DNA of 64,000 bases from positions 923,200 through 987,199 of the forward strand of contig NZ_BBXD01000009.1 in assembly GCF_001570545.1 (NCBI RefSeq), in the 5' to 3' direction. The stretch comes from Herbidospora mongoliensis (lineage in GTDB: Bacteria > Actinomycetota > Actinomycetes > Streptosporangiales > Streptosporangiaceae). The notes under the pieces are model-generated. The model did not search any database. It was given only the letters and a program-made list of their open reading frames with translations, and was not told the DNA's origin. The stretch's first letter is position 1; each line of letters opens with the position of its first letter. Of the stretch, positions 8,016 through 17,185 are shown one piece after another. A program made the position numbers and the translations under genes.

Positions 8016-9023
8016 ATGGAATTCCGCCACCTGGGCCGAAGTGGCCTCGTCATCAGCGAGATCAGCTATGGCAACTGGATCACCCACGGCTCTCAGGTCG
8101 AGGAGGACGCCGCCCGCGCTTGCGTGAAGGCGGCCCTCGACGAGGGCATCACGACCTTCGACACGGCCGACGTCTACGCGGGCACCCGCGCCGAGGAAGT
8201 CCTCGGGCGCGCCCTTCAGGGCGTCCGCCGCGAGTCTCTGGAGATCTTCACCAAGGTCTACTGGCCGACCGGGTCGGGCCGCAACGACCGGGGCCTGTCC
8301 CGCAAGCACATCATGGAGTCGATCAACGGCTCCCTGCGCCGCCTCCAGACCGACTACGTCGACCTTTACCAGGCCCACCGCTACGACGTCGAGACTCCTC
8401 TCGAGGAGACCCTGCGGGCCTTCGACGACGTCGTGCGCCAGGGCAAGGCCCTCTACATCGGTGTCAGCGAATGGCCAGCCGACAAGATCGCGGCCGCGCT
8501 GAAGCTCGCCGACGAGATGGGCCTCGACCGGATTATCTCCAACCAGCCGCAATATTCCATGCTGTGGCGGGTCATCGAGGGCGAGGTCGTGCCGCTCTGC
8601 GAGGAAGAGGGCGTCGGCCAGATCGTCTGGTCGCCGATCGCCCAGGGGATCCTGACCGGCAAGTACCTGCCCGGTCAGCCCGCGCCCGAGGGTTCGCGCG
8701 CCACCGACGAGAGCGGCGGCGGCGACTTCATCAAGCGCATGATGAGCGACGAACTGCTCACCCGCGTGCAGGAACTCAAGCCGGTCGCGGCCGACCTGGG
8801 GCTGTCGATGGCCCAGTTCGCGGTGGCGTGGGTGCTGCAGAACTCCAACGTCTCGTCGGCCATCATCGGCGCCTCGCGGCCCGAGCAGGTGCGCGACAAC
8901 GTCAAGGCGGCGGGGGTGAAGCTCGACGCCGACGTCCTGAAGAAGGTCGACGACATCCTCGGCCCGGTGATCGAGAGCGACCCTGCTCTCACCACCACCA
9001 ACACTCCCAAGAAACGCCCGTAA
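8016..9023 (+). CDS. Aldo/keto reductase (Kv-beta-like subgroup)
   Basis: NADPH-dependent oxidoreductase of 335 residues with a (beta/alpha)8 fold. The opening MEFRHLGRSGLVISEISYGNW, the catalytic Asp/Tyr in FDTADVYAGTRAEEVLG, the Lys in EIFTKVYW, and the C-terminal cofactor motif IIGASRPEQVRDN are all present. The start resembles the voltage-gated potassium channel beta-subunit branch (YghZ-like). The substrate is unknown. A strong bidirectional terminator follows. Confidence 0.92.
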   Translation: MEFRHLGRSGLVISEISYGNWITHGSQVEEDAARACVKAALDEGITTFDTADVYAGTRAEEVLGRALQGVRRESLEIFTKVYWPTGSGRNDRGLSRKHIMESINGSLRRLQTDYVDLYQAHRYDVETPLEETLRAFDDVVRQGKALYIGVSEWPADKIAAALKLADEMGLDRIISNQPQYSMLWRVIEGEVVPLCEEEGVGQIVWSPIAQGILTGKYLPGQPAPEGSRATDESGGGDFIKRMMSDELLTRVQELKPVAADLGLSMAQFAVAWVLQNSNVSSAIIGASRPEQVRDNVKAAGVKLDADVLKKVDDILGPVIESDPALTTTNTPKKRP

Positions 9024-9026
9024 AAC

Positions 9027-9057
9027 AAAAGGCCCGCCATTCACGGCGGGCCTTTTT
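9027..9057. terminator. Bidirectional rho-independent terminator
   Basis: Stem AAAAAGGCCCGCC-type left arm with GGCGGGCCTTTTT right arm around the loop ATTCAC. A-runs on one side and T-runs on the other allow termination of both the reductase and the convergent small gene, whose stop codon touches the right arm. Confidence 0.9.
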
Positions 9058-9266
9058 CATTCCTGTGGACGCAGTGACATTCCCTTGTATTCGACCCGGT
9101 CGCCATCGAGCAAGGTCACCTGCTCAACCCCGGATTCCAGCAGCTCACGCCAGGCTTCCCCGAGCCACGACTCCGCGTCGGCCTGACTGGGAAATACCTC
9201 GCGCGACAATTCTGCGGCGGATACCTCACCACCATTAGCGTTTTCATAACGCCAGCGCCATGTCAT
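9057..9266 (-). CDS. Small conserved hypothetical protein
   Basis: 69 residues beginning MTWRWRYENANG, acidic, Trp-rich at the N-terminus, with one amphipathic helix (PSQADAESWLGEAWRELLESG). ATG at 9266 is chosen because AGGAG lies 8 nt upstream; the longer frame to 9386 looks non-coding. Proteins starting MTWRWRY are common as single small genes in actinobacteria but have no assigned function. It is divergent from the SCO2322-family gene. Confidence 0.7.
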   Translation of the reverse strand: MTWRWRYENANGGEVSAAELSREVFPSQADAESWLGEAWRELLESGVEQVTLLDGDRVEYKGMSLRPQE

Positions 9267-9373
9267 GCCATACGCTCCTGTTCGCGGCCGCTCGTTCCCT
9301 CCAGGGGAATTCCGAAGGGTGCCTGGGAACCCTATCTCCCCGAGCATCGAAACCCGAGCACGGAGGCCATTCC

Positions 9374-10033
9374 ATGCTGCCCTCACATCGTCACAAACTG
9401 TTGATCCGCGTCACTCTCGGCGCGCTGGTCCTGGCCGCGGTCTCGGCGTTCGCGCCCCAGCCCGGCCCCGACTCGCCCCGCGCCTGGACCTTCTGGCAGA
9501 GCGACGGCCTGGCCTGGCTGCTGCCGGAATCGGGCGTCGTGCCCGAAGACGGTGCGGTCATCGGCTGGCGTTTCGGCGTCTCCCCCGACGGCGCCGGCAC
9601 CGACTCGCCCCGCGAGGTCCCCGTCTTCGACGACGTCTGCGGCAAGCAGGCCGCGACGTCCGGGCAGAAGCGGGTCGTCCTGGCGGTCGACTTCGGCGAC
9701 GGCGAGGTCGACGCCTATCCCGGCGACACCCCGCCGCAGAGCACCGTGACCTGCGTCGTCGCCCCGGAGGCGGCGACGTCGCTGCAACTGCTGTCGTCAG
9801 ACACGACCCGGCCTCGGGTCGACCAGACCGGGAACATCCTGGCCGTCAGCGGCTACCCGGCCAAGAACACCACGACCGGCAGGGAACTCCCGATCAGCCA
9901 GGCCGCCCCGGCCTCGGCCGCGTCCTCCTCCGCCGAGGAGGAGGGCGCCCCGGTCCTGCTCATCGCGGGCGGCGCCGCCGCCGTGGCGGCCGGGGTCGGC
10001 GTCTTCTTCCTCCTGCGCCGCCGCACCGGCTGA
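9374..10033 (+). CDS. SCO2322-family exported, C-terminally anchored protein
   Basis: 219 residues: a signal peptide (hydrophobic ~10-24), an exported domain, and a C-terminal transmembrane helix (~190-212) ending in RRRTG, giving a type-I-like anchor. The exported domain carries the order of motifs remembered for the SCO2322 family: WTFWQSDG, GWRFGVSPDG, a FDDVCGK cysteine, KRVVLAVDFG, TCVV, and a Ser-rich stalk. Two cysteines probably form a disulfide. ATG 9374 has GGAGG 7 nt upstream. In Streptomyces, family members sit near putative cobalt/ECF transport genes; here the next genes are cobalamin genes, so a link to cobalt or cobamide uptake is suggested but unproven. Confidence 0.72.
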   Translation: MLPSHRHKLLIRVTLGALVLAAVSAFAPQPGPDSPRAWTFWQSDGLAWLLPESGVVPEDGAVIGWRFGVSPDGAGTDSPREVPVFDDVCGKQAATSGQKRVVLAVDFGDGEVDAYPGDTPPQSTVTCVVAPEAATSLQLLSSDTTRPRVDQTGNILAVSGYPAKNTTTGRELPISQAAPASAASSSAEEEGAPVLLIAGGAAAVAAGVGVFFLLRRRTG

Positions 10034-10067
10034 AACCTGTTTCCCCAGGCGTGAACCCGTTGGTTCC

Positions 10068-10113
10068 GACCGCCGCCCGGCCCTCTAGGGTTTCGGGCGG
10101 CGGTCTTCTTTTC
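10068..10113 (+). terminator. Rho-independent terminator after the SCO2322-family gene
   Basis: A perfect 12-bp stem GACCGCCGCCCG / CGGGCGGCGGTC is followed by TTCTTTT. A second weaker hairpin (ACCGCC...GGCGGT then TTTTC, 10128-10153) may act in tandem. TACGAGTTC is repeated on either side of the second hairpin. Confidence 0.85.
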
Positions 10114-10322
10114 GTACGAGTTCCGCCACCGCCTGGGGTTCCGGGGCGGTTTTCTGTACGAGTTCACGCCGTCCGTCGGGGAGCCCGGGGCTGCCGGGGT
10201 TCCCTGGCAGGCGGGTTCCTTTCCGATTTCGGGGACGGGCGGGGTCTCCGCCGGGATTCAGGGCCGGCGGAATTCCCCGTCGGCTTGGGCCGATCGGTTT
10301 GTCTTGGATGAGAGGACATGGG

Positions 10323-11294
10323 GTGAAGGTCGAACTGACCGGGACGGGCGGGCCCGATGGGTGGCCGTCCGATGGGTGCGCGTCGTGCCGGTCGGTGGGC
10401 CGGGAGCGCAAGCCTCTCTCCGTGGTCGTCGACGACAACGCCGCGCTCGACGGCTATGAGCTGGCGCGGACCGACGACGGAGACATCATCATCGGGCCCG
10501 ACGGCGGGAGCCTCCTGTTCGCCAACGGCGACGGGGGGACGGGCCCCGGGCCCGGGTTCGACCTGGTGCTGATCGACCTGCTCGACGATCCCTTCCGGCT
10601 CGGGGCACTGCGGAGTCGTGGCCTGGTGAACCGGGCGACCCGGGTCGTGGCGGTGGGGCTGGATCACCGGGTGCGGTCGGAGGCCGAGCTCGACCGGCGG
10701 CTGGCCTACTGGGGCGCCGTGCAGGCGCCCGACGGGACGGTGCTGGAGACCTCCGATAGGGCGGCCCACGACTCGTCGAAACCCCACCGGATGATCGTCT
10801 TGGGCGGGACCCGGTCGGGGAAGTCGGAAGAGGCGGAGATGCGGCTCGCCGGGGAACCCGATGTCCTCTATGTCGCCACCGGCGACCCGCACGGCGACGC
10901 GGCCTGGACCGATCGGATCACCGCGCACCAGAACCGCAGACCCGCCCACTGGCGGACGCGGGAGACCCGCGACCTGGAAGACGTCCTGGCGACCGAGACC
11001 GGTTCGGTCCTGATCGACGGCCTCGGCACCTGGCTGGCGGGCGTCTTCGACGAGCTCAGCGCCTGGGAGGACCCGGGCAGGGTGCGCGGAGCCTGCGACG
11101 GGCTGGTGGCGGCCTGGCGGAGCACACGGGCGCGGGTCGCCCTGGTGAGCGACGAGGTCGGGCTCGGGGTCGTGCCGGAACACCCGTCGGGGCGAATCTT
11201 CCGCGACACGCTCGGCGAACTGAACCACCGCCTGGCCGACGAGTCGGAGGAAGCGGCTCTCGTGGTCGCGGGCCGGGTCACCTCGCTGCCATGA
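10323..11294 (+). CDS. cobU: Adenosylcobinamide kinase/guanylyltransferase (CobU) with N-terminal metallo-beta-lactamase-like domain
   Basis: Two-part protein of 323 residues. The C-terminal ~170 residues are a CobU domain: P-loop IVLGGTRSGKS, LYVATGDP, RITAHQNRRP and IDGLGTWLAG match the enzyme that phosphorylates adenosylcobinamide and transfers GMP to it. The N-terminal ~150 residues begin VELTGTGGPDGWP...CASC, resembling the opening of PhnP-like metallo-beta-lactamase-fold proteins, but no HxHxDH metal motif is visible, so this domain is probably not a hydrolase. GTG 10323 has GAGAGG 7 nt upstream. cobS follows 16 bp downstream. Last steps of cobalamin lower-loop assembly. Confidence 0.88.
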   Translation: MKVELTGTGGPDGWPSDGCASCRSVGRERKPLSVVVDDNAALDGYELARTDDGDIIIGPDGGSLLFANGDGGTGPGPGFDLVLIDLLDDPFRLGALRSRGLVNRATRVVAVGLDHRVRSEAELDRRLAYWGAVQAPDGTVLETSDRAAHDSSKPHRMIVLGGTRSGKSEEAEMRLAGEPDVLYVATGDPHGDAAWTDRITAHQNRRPAHWRTRETRDLEDVLATETGSVLIDGLGTWLAGVFDELSAWEDPGRVRGACDGLVAAWRSTRARVALVSDEVGLGVVPEHPSGRIFRDTLGELNHRLADESEEAALVVAGRVTSLP

Positions 11295-11310
11295 CCGAAT
11301 GAGGCCTCGT

Positions 11311-12087
11311 ATGAAGCGGCGCGTGCGGGAGTTCGCCGATGCCTGGTGGCTGGCCGTCTCGTTGCTGAGTGTGCTGCCCGTCCCCCGGCACTCCGCTGTC
11401 GACGCGCGGACGGCGGGGCGGGCGATGGCGCTCGCGCCGCTGGTCGGGGTGCTGCTCGGGGTGATCGCCGCCCTGGTCGGGCAGGGGGCTCTGTGGCTGG
11501 GGCTGGGGCGGTTGACGTCCGCGCTGCTGGCCCTCGGGACGCTCGCGGTGCTGACCCGGGCGTTGCATCTCGACGGGCTGGCCGACCTGGCCGACGCGCT
11601 CGGGAGTGGAAAACCCGCGCCAGAGGCTTTGGCGATCATGAAGCGGTCCGACATCGGGCCCTTCGGAGTGGTCGCGCTCCTGTTCTGCGTGGGGCTCCAG
11701 GCCACCGCGTGGGGTGAGGTGGGACCCCATGTCATCTGGGCGTTGCCGATCGCCGTCGCGACCGGGCGGCTGGCCGTCACGTGGGCGTGCACGCCCCGTT
11801 TCCGGGCGGCCAGACCGGAGGGACTGGGCAGCCTCGTCGCGGGAACAGTGGGGGTGCCTGCGGCGTTGGCGTCTACTGGCACCCTGCTGATCGTCGCTAT
11901 GATCGCGTTTCGCGACGTTCCGGTGCTGGTCAGCGCGGTGCCCATCGGGCTGGCCGCCGCCTGGTTCATCCTCGCTACCGCCGTCCGGCGGCTCGGGGGG
12001 ATCACCGGGGATGTGCTCGGAGCGCTCGCCGAGGTCGCGACCGCGGCGTGCTTGCTCGCCAGTGCGGTGACGTTCACCGGCCCGTAA
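11311..12087 (+). CDS. cobS: Adenosylcobinamide-GDP ribazoletransferase CobS
   Basis: Integral membrane cobalamin synthase of about 258 residues that joins adenosylcobinamide-GDP to alpha-ribazole. Seven or so hydrophobic segments are visible, and the conserved acidic region HLDGLADLADALGSGKP followed by IMKRSDIGPFGV is the Mg-binding signature. ATG 11311 is preferred because GAGG lies 6 nt upstream; ATG 11299 is an alternative. Same operon as the cobU-like gene. Confidence 0.93.
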   Translation: MKRRVREFADAWWLAVSLLSVLPVPRHSAVDARTAGRAMALAPLVGVLLGVIAALVGQGALWLGLGRLTSALLALGTLAVLTRALHLDGLADLADALGSGKPAPEALAIMKRSDIGPFGVVALLFCVGLQATAWGEVGPHVIWALPIAVATGRLAVTWACTPRFRAARPEGLGSLVAGTVGVPAALASTGTLLIVAMIAFRDVPVLVSAVPIGLAAAWFILATAVRRLGGITGDVLGALAEVATAACLLASAVTFTGP

Positions 12088-12124
12088 ACATCCCCGAACC
12101 TATTGGTAGGACGAACCCGAGTTT

Positions 12125-13651
12125 ATGAGTACGGAGAAAGCACAGCTAGCATCGGCTCACGTGACCACAGTGCGCGTCAATGCATCTGACACGGTCTCCA
12201 TAGAGACCGATGCCCTCGTAATCGGCATCCACGCCACCCCGGAGGGCCCACAGGCCGCGGCCGGGGCCGCCGGCCTTGATCAGGCCCTGGGCGGACGGCT
12301 CGCCGCCACGCTGACCGCGATGGGTTTCGCGGGCAAGCCCGAGGAGATCGCCAAGTTCCCCACGTTCGGCGCGATTCCGGCGCCGCTCGTCGTCGCGGTG
12401 GGGCTCGGCGCCCCGCCCGCCGACGGTGAGTCCCTGGAACTGGAGACCCTCCGCAGAGCCGCGGGCGCCGGTGCGCGCGCGCTGGCCGGCACCGCGTCGG
12501 CGGCCGTCGCGCTGCCCACCGCCACGGCCGAGGAGGTCGAGGCGGTCGCCATCGGCACCATCCTCGGCGCCTACTCCTTCAGCCGCTACCAGACCAACGG
12601 GCAGCAGAAGGCGCCGCTGGCCGAGGTGGAGCTGGTCACCTCCGCGGCCGAGGCCGAGAGCGCCGTCCGGCGGGCCGCCACGCTGGCCGATTCGGTCACG
12701 CTGGTGCGCGACCTGGTCAACACGCCGCCGTCCGACCTGTGGCCGGCCCGGTTCGCCGAGATCGCCGAGGAGATCGGCGGCAAGAACGGGCTGGCCGTCG
12801 AGGTCCTCGACGAGATCGCGCTGAAGGAGAACGGCTACGGCGGCATCGTCGGCGTCGGTCAGGGCTCGTCCCGGCCGCCGCGGCTGGCCCGGGTGGCCTA
12901 CTCCCACCCGCAGGCCACCAAGACGATCGCGTTCGTCGGCAAGGGAATCACATTCGACTCCGGCGGGTTGTCGCTGAAGCCGTCCGCGTCGATGGACTGG
13001 ATGAAGTCCGACATGGGCGGCGCGGCCGCCGTGCTGGGAGCCCTGCTGGCGGTCTCCCGCCTCGGGCTCCACGTCAACGCCGTGGGCTACCTGTGCCTGG
13101 CCGAGAACATGCCGTCGGGCACCGCGCAGCGGCCCTCCGACGTGCTGCACACCTACAGCGGCAAGACGGTCGAGGTGCTCGACACCGACGCCGAGGGCCG
13201 CCTGGTGCTCATCGACGGCATCGCCCGCGCCGCAGAAGACTCGCCCGACCTGATCGTCGACGTGGCCACGCTGACCGGAGCCCAGATCGTGGCGCTCGGA
13301 TGGCGTACGGCCGGGGTCATGAGCAACGACGACGACCTGCGCGGCGCCGTGGTCGAGATGGCCGGGGCACAGGGCGAGAGCATCTGGGGCATGCCCCTGC
13401 CCGGCGAGCTGCGCAAGGGGCTCGACTCGCAGGTGGCCGACATCGCCAACCTCCACCCCGAACGGTGGGGCGGCATGCTGGCGGCGGGCGTTTTCCTGCG
13501 CGAGTTCGTCCCCGAAGGGGTTGACTGGGCCCACATCGACATGGCGGGCCCGGCGTTCAACAAGGGCGAGCCCTACGGTTACACCCCCAAGGGCGGCACC
13601 GGAGCGATCACCCGCACGCTCGTCGCCATCGCCGAACGCTATGCGGGCTGA
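12125..13651 (+). CDS. pepA: Leucyl aminopeptidase PepA (M17)
   Basis: Cytosolic di-manganese/zinc aminopeptidase of 508 residues. The N-terminal macro-like domain is followed by the M17 catalytic domain: GKGITFDSGGLSLKPS (with metal-binding Lys and Asp), KSDMGGAAAVLG, and the signature DTDAEGRLVLIDGI. Length matches the family. There is no clear ribosome binding site before ATG 12125; GTG 12161 is a possible later start. It releases N-terminal residues from peptides in protein turnover. Confidence 0.95.
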   Translation: MSTEKAQLASAHVTTVRVNASDTVSIETDALVIGIHATPEGPQAAAGAAGLDQALGGRLAATLTAMGFAGKPEEIAKFPTFGAIPAPLVVAVGLGAPPADGESLELETLRRAAGAGARALAGTASAAVALPTATAEEVEAVAIGTILGAYSFSRYQTNGQQKAPLAEVELVTSAAEAESAVRRAATLADSVTLVRDLVNTPPSDLWPARFAEIAEEIGGKNGLAVEVLDEIALKENGYGGIVGVGQGSSRPPRLARVAYSHPQATKTIAFVGKGITFDSGGLSLKPSASMDWMKSDMGGAAAVLGALLAVSRLGLHVNAVGYLCLAENMPSGTAQRPSDVLHTYSGKTVEVLDTDAEGRLVLIDGIARAAEDSPDLIVDVATLTGAQIVALGWRTAGVMSNDDDLRGAVVEMAGAQGESIWGMPLPGELRKGLDSQVADIANLHPERWGGMLAAGVFLREFVPEGVDWAHIDMAGPAFNKGEPYGYTPKGGTGAITRTLVAIAERYAG

Positions 13652-13718
13652 GCACACGATCATCCAAGACAAGTGAAAAGATGCCGTACCACGGCAGTAT
13701 TCATTAGGGAGCTTTCCA

Positions 13719-15101
13719 GTGGCTGAAGGCAGCGGCCCCTTCGACATCGTTGTCCTAGGCGGCGGTAGCGGTGGCTACGCCTGCGCCCTGCGGGCGGCCG
13801 AGCTCGGCAAGAGCGTCGTTCTCATCGAGAAGGCCAAGGTGGGCGGCACGTGCCTCCATCAGGGGTGCATCCCCACCAAGGCCCTGCTGCACGCCGCGGA
13901 GCTGGCCGACCAGGCGCGCGAAGGCGAGTCCTTCGGCGTGAAGACCCGTTTCGACGGGATCGACGTGCCGGGGGTGCTGGCCTACAAGGACAAGGTGATC
14001 AGCGGGCTCTACAAGGGCCTGCAGGGCCTCATCAAGAGCAAGAAGATCACCGTGGTCGAGGGCGAGGGCCGGCTCACCGGTCCCAACCAGGTGACCGTCA
14101 ACGGTGAGGTCTACACCGGCCGCAACGTCGTGCTGGGCACCGGCTCGGTGCCGAAGTCGCTTCCCGGCCTCGACATCGACGGCCAGCGGGTCATCAACAG
14201 CGACCACGCCCTGGTCCTCGACCGGGTGCCGTCGTCGGTCATCATCCTGGGCGGCGGCGTCATCGGCGTCGAGTTCGCCAGCGTGTGGCGCTCCTTCGGC
14301 GCCGAGGTGACCATCGTCGAGGCGCTGCCGCACCTGCTCCCGCTGGAAGACGAGTCCAACTCCAAGCTGCTGGAGCGGGCCTTCCGCCGTCGCGGCATCA
14401 AGTACGAACTCGGTCAGCGCTTCGAGAGCGTCAAGACCACCGACACCGGTGTCGTGGTGTCCCTGGAGGGCGGCAAGACCCTCGACGCCGAGATCATGCT
14501 GGTCGCGGTCGGGCGTGGCCCGGTCTCGGCCGGTCTCGGCTACGAGGAGCAGGGGATCTCGGTCGACCGGGGCTACGTCCTGGTCAACGAGTTCTGCCAG
14601 ACCAGCGTCCCGGGCGTCTACGCCGTGGGCGACCTCATCCCCACGCTGCAGCTGGCGCACGTCGGCTTCGCCGAGGGCATCCTGGTCGCCGAGCACATCG
14701 CGGGGCAGAAGGTCATCCCGATCGACTACGACGGCGTGCCGCGCATCACCTACTCCGAGCCCGAGGTGGCCTCGGTCGGCATCAGTGCCGCGACCGCCCG
14801 GGAGCGCGGCCACGACGTGGTCGAGCTGAGCTACAACCTCGCGGGCAACGGCCGTAGCAAGATCCTGCAGACCCAGGGCGAGGTCAAGATCGTCGCCGAG
14901 AAGGACGGCGGCCGGGTTCTGGGCGTCCACATGGTCGGCGCCCGGGTCGGCGAGCTCATCGCCGAGGCGCAGCTCATCTACAACTGGGAGGCGACGGCGG
15001 GCGACGTGGCACAGCTCATCCACCCGCACCCGACGCAGTCCGAGGCCCTCGGCGAGGCCATGCTGGCCCTGGCCGGCAAACCCCTCCACGTCCACAACTA
15101 A
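13719..15101 (+). CDS. lpdA: Dihydrolipoamide dehydrogenase (E3)
   Basis: FAD flavoenzyme of 460 residues that reoxidises dihydrolipoamide on E2 subunits, producing NADH. Seen: the FAD motif VVLGGGSGGYACALRAAELG, the redox disulfide in GGTCLHQGCIPTK, the NAD-binding GGGVIGVEFASVW, AVGDLIPTLQLAHVGFAEG, and the active-site His-Glu in HPHPTQSEALGEA. GTG 13719 has GGGAG 7 nt upstream. It is 29 bp from sucB, so E3 and E2 of the 2-oxoacid dehydrogenase complex are co-transcribed. Confidence 0.96.
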   Translation: MAEGSGPFDIVVLGGGSGGYACALRAAELGKSVVLIEKAKVGGTCLHQGCIPTKALLHAAELADQAREGESFGVKTRFDGIDVPGVLAYKDKVISGLYKGLQGLIKSKKITVVEGEGRLTGPNQVTVNGEVYTGRNVVLGTGSVPKSLPGLDIDGQRVINSDHALVLDRVPSSVIILGGGVIGVEFASVWRSFGAEVTIVEALPHLLPLEDESNSKLLERAFRRRGIKYELGQRFESVKTTDTGVVVSLEGGKTLDAEIMLVAVGRGPVSAGLGYEEQGISVDRGYVLVNEFCQTSVPGVYAVGDLIPTLQLAHVGFAEGILVAEHIAGQKVIPIDYDGVPRITYSEPEVASVGISAATARERGHDVVELSYNLAGNGRSKILQTQGEVKIVAEKDGGRVLGVHMVGARVGELIAEAQLIYNWEATAGDVAQLIHPHPTQSEALGEAMLALAGKPLHVHN

Positions 15102-15130
15102 GAGCCCTCTAAGGAAGACGAAGACTCACC

Positions 15131-16618
15131 ATGCCTGTCTCCGTAACCATGCCCCAGCTCGGCGAGAGCGTGACCGAGGGCACCGTCACCCGCTGGTTGA
15201 AGTCGGAGGGCGACCACGTCGAGGCCGACGAGCCGCTGCTTGAGGTGTCGACCGACAAGGTCGACACCGAGATCCCCTCACCGTCCGCCGGGTATCTGAC
15301 GAAGATCCTGGTCGCCGAGGACGAGACGGTCGAGGTGGGCGCCGAGCTCGCCGTCATCGACTCCAACGCCGCCGAGGGCGGCGCTCCGGCCGCTCAGGAG
15401 GAGCCGCCCGCCGCGGCCCCCGAACCTGAGCCGGAGCCCGAGCCGGAACCCGAGCCCGAGCCGGTGCAGCAGGCCGCCCCGCAGCCCGCGCCCCAGCCGG
15501 CCCCGCAGGCCGCTCCCGCTCCGGCCCCGCAGCCGGCGCAGCAGAGCGCGCCGATCTCCTCGATCCCGCAGCCCGCTCCCCCGGCAGCGCCGCAGAGCTA
15601 CCAGCCGGCCCCGGCCGCGCAGCAGGCCCCGGCCGCCCCGGCTCCGGCGGGTGACACGCCCTACGTCACCCCGCTGGTCCGCAAGCTCGCCAACGAGCAC
15701 GGCGTGAACCTCGAGGAGCTCGACGGCACCGGCGTCGGCGGTCGCATCCGCAAGCAGGACGTCATCGAGGCCGCCCGCGTCCAGCGCGAGCGGGCCGCCG
15801 CCGCCCAGGCTCCGGCTCCCGTGGCCGCCCCCGCTCCGGCCGCCGCCGCGGCCCAGCAGGCGCCCGCTCCGGCGCCGGTGCAGGTCGACACGACCCTGCG
15901 CGGCACCACGCAGAAGATGTCCCGCCTGCGCAAGGTCATCGCCGACCGCATGCTGGAGTCCCTGCAGACCTCGGCCCAGCTCACCACGGTCGTCGAGGTC
16001 GACGTGACCCGCATCGCGCGCCTGCGTGACCGGGCCAAGGGCGCGTTCGAGGCCCGCGAGGGCGTCAAGCTGTCGTTCCTGCCGTTCTTCGCGCTGGCGG
16101 CGGTCGAGGCCCTCAAGGTCCACCCGAAGCTCAACGCCGTCATCAACGACGAGACCAGCGAGGTGACCTACCACGACGTCGAGAACCTCGGCATCGCGGT
16201 CGACACCGAGAAGGGCCTCATCGTCCCGGTCGTGAAGGGCGCCGGTGACCTCAACATCGCCGGTCTCGCCCGCAAGATCGCCGACCTGGCTGAGCGCACC
16301 CGCACCAACAAGATCAGCCCCGACGACATCGCCGGCGGCACCTTCACGCTGACCAACACCGGCAGCCGCGGCGCCCTGTTCGACACCCCGATCCTGAACA
16401 AGCCGCAGGTCGGCATGCTCGGCACCGGCGGCGTCGTCAAGCGCCCGGTCGTCATCGACTCGCCCGAGGGTGAGGTCATCGCGGTCCGCTCGATGGTCTA
16501 CCTGGCGCTGACCTACGACCACCGCCTGGTCGACGGCGCCGACGCCGCCCGCTTCCTGACGACGATCAAGCGCCGTCTCGAAGAGGGCAGCTTCGAGGGC
16601 CAGCTCGGCCTGGCGTAA
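15131..16618 (+). CDS. sucB: 2-oxoglutarate dehydrogenase E2, dihydrolipoamide succinyltransferase
   Basis: 495 residues in the E2 order. A single lipoyl domain spans 1-78 with the lipoylated Lys in [14 protein letters not shown]. Then comes a long Pro/Glu then Pro/Ala/Gln linker with an EP dipeptide repeat (~90-175), and the E3-binding domain [22 protein letters not shown] (~177-212). A second Ala/Pro linker leads to the acyltransferase domain (~260-495), ending with the catalytic [14 protein letters not shown]. Some actinobacterial SucB proteins carry two lipoyl domains; this has one. LipB and LipA needed for its lipoylation are encoded within 10 kb. Confidence 0.94.
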   Translation: MPVSVTMPQLGESVTEGTVTRWLKSEGDHVEADEPLLEVSTDKVDTEIPSPSAGYLTKILVAEDETVEVGAELAVIDSNAAEGGAPAAQEEPPAAAPEPEPEPEPEPEPEPVQQAAPQPAPQPAPQAAPAPAPQPAQQSAPISSIPQPAPPAAPQSYQPAPAAQQAPAAPAPAGDTPYVTPLVRKLANEHGVNLEELDGTGVGGRIRKQDVIEAARVQRERAAAAQAPAPVAAPAPAAAAAQQAPAPAPVQVDTTLRGTTQKMSRLRKVIADRMLESLQTSAQLTTVVEVDVTRIARLRDRAKGAFEAREGVKLSFLPFFALAAVEALKVHPKLNAVINDETSEVTYHDVENLGIAVDTEKGLIVPVVKGAGDLNIAGLARKIADLAERTRTNKISPDDIAGGTFTLTNTGSRGALFDTPILNKPQVGMLGTGGVVKRPVVIDSPEGEVIAVRSMVYLALTYDHRLVDGADAARFLTTIKRRLEEGSFEGQLGLA

Positions 16619-16630
16619 CCGATTTCCCCG

Positions 16631-16667
16631 AAACCCCCGTTCGACCTCCGGGCCGAGCGGGGGTTTT
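16631..16667 (+). terminator. Rho-independent terminator after sucB
   Basis: Stem AAACCCCCG / CGGGGGTTT with an 18-nt GC-rich loop and a T-run, ending the lpdA-sucB transcript. Confidence 0.8.
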
Positions 16668-16867
16668 CGCGTCTAAGGCCGCCGAGGGCGTCCGGCCGCG
16701 TCAACCGCGCACCGTTCGAAGTGCTTTTTCATCTTCCGTTACGGCTCCGCCCACCCCGGCACCGACCACCGCCCCCGGCCCACGCCGTATCCGGCGCCAA
16801 CCAGCCGCTCTCGGAGCGCCCCACTACGAACCATCTTGAACGCCATGGAGGAACAAGACCCCTCGCC

Positions 16868-17065
16868 CGTGCCGGTCAGGACGGCGGCGGTGTCCCGCGC
16901 GAACACGTCGGAGTTGTGCCGCGCGTCGTAACCGACCAGGCGACGGCCCGGCCCCAGCACGCTCGCCAGACCGGCCGCAGCGCACATCACGGTCACCCGG
17001 TTCATCCAATTGGGGCCCGCGCCCGGTTCGCCGCGCAGACCGCCCTGCTGGAGCGTGTCCGGTAG
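16868..17065 (-). pseudogene. Remnant of a phospho-sugar mutase (phosphomannomutase-like) gene
   Basis: On the minus strand, about 66 codons read GGLRGEPGAGPNWMNRV and LVGYDARHNSDVFARDTAAVL. These resemble the N-terminal region of actinobacterial phosphomannomutase/phosphoglucomutase proteins (family pattern AGLRGxxGAGPNRMN and GYDARHxSDxFA). The expected FGTAGLRG start of the match is degraded to LQQGGLRG. The catalytic-serine region, the metal-binding DGDxD and the other three domains are absent, and the frame runs into unrelated sequence on both sides. It lies in the 518-bp gap between sucB and the epimerase gene, where no intact gene is visible. Confidence 0.6.
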
Positions 17066-17185
17066 GACAATGCGGCGGGAGTGGTCAAGATCGCGGCAGG
17101 GTGCCGGGGCGTGATCCACCGATGGGTTTGAACGGGTTTCTGTCCGGTACGTCACCAAACGGGGGCGGGCTACGAAGGGGTAGAC

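Noticed and set aside
10111..10322. Possible cobalamin riboswitch before the cobU-like gene
   Set aside because: The B12-box and other conserved blocks are not visible; the region holds terminator hairpins and a TACGAGTTC repeat only.
12146..13747. Long minus-strand open frame across pepA (533 codons)
   Set aside because: It is the antisense shadow of pepA and its flanks; composition is Gly/Arg/His-rich without any motif, as in many other long antisense frames in this GC-rich DNA.
15410..15660. Repeat array in sucB as a possible DNA repeat element
   Set aside because: The GA/CCG periodicity encodes the EP and AP-rich flexible linker normal for E2 proteins.
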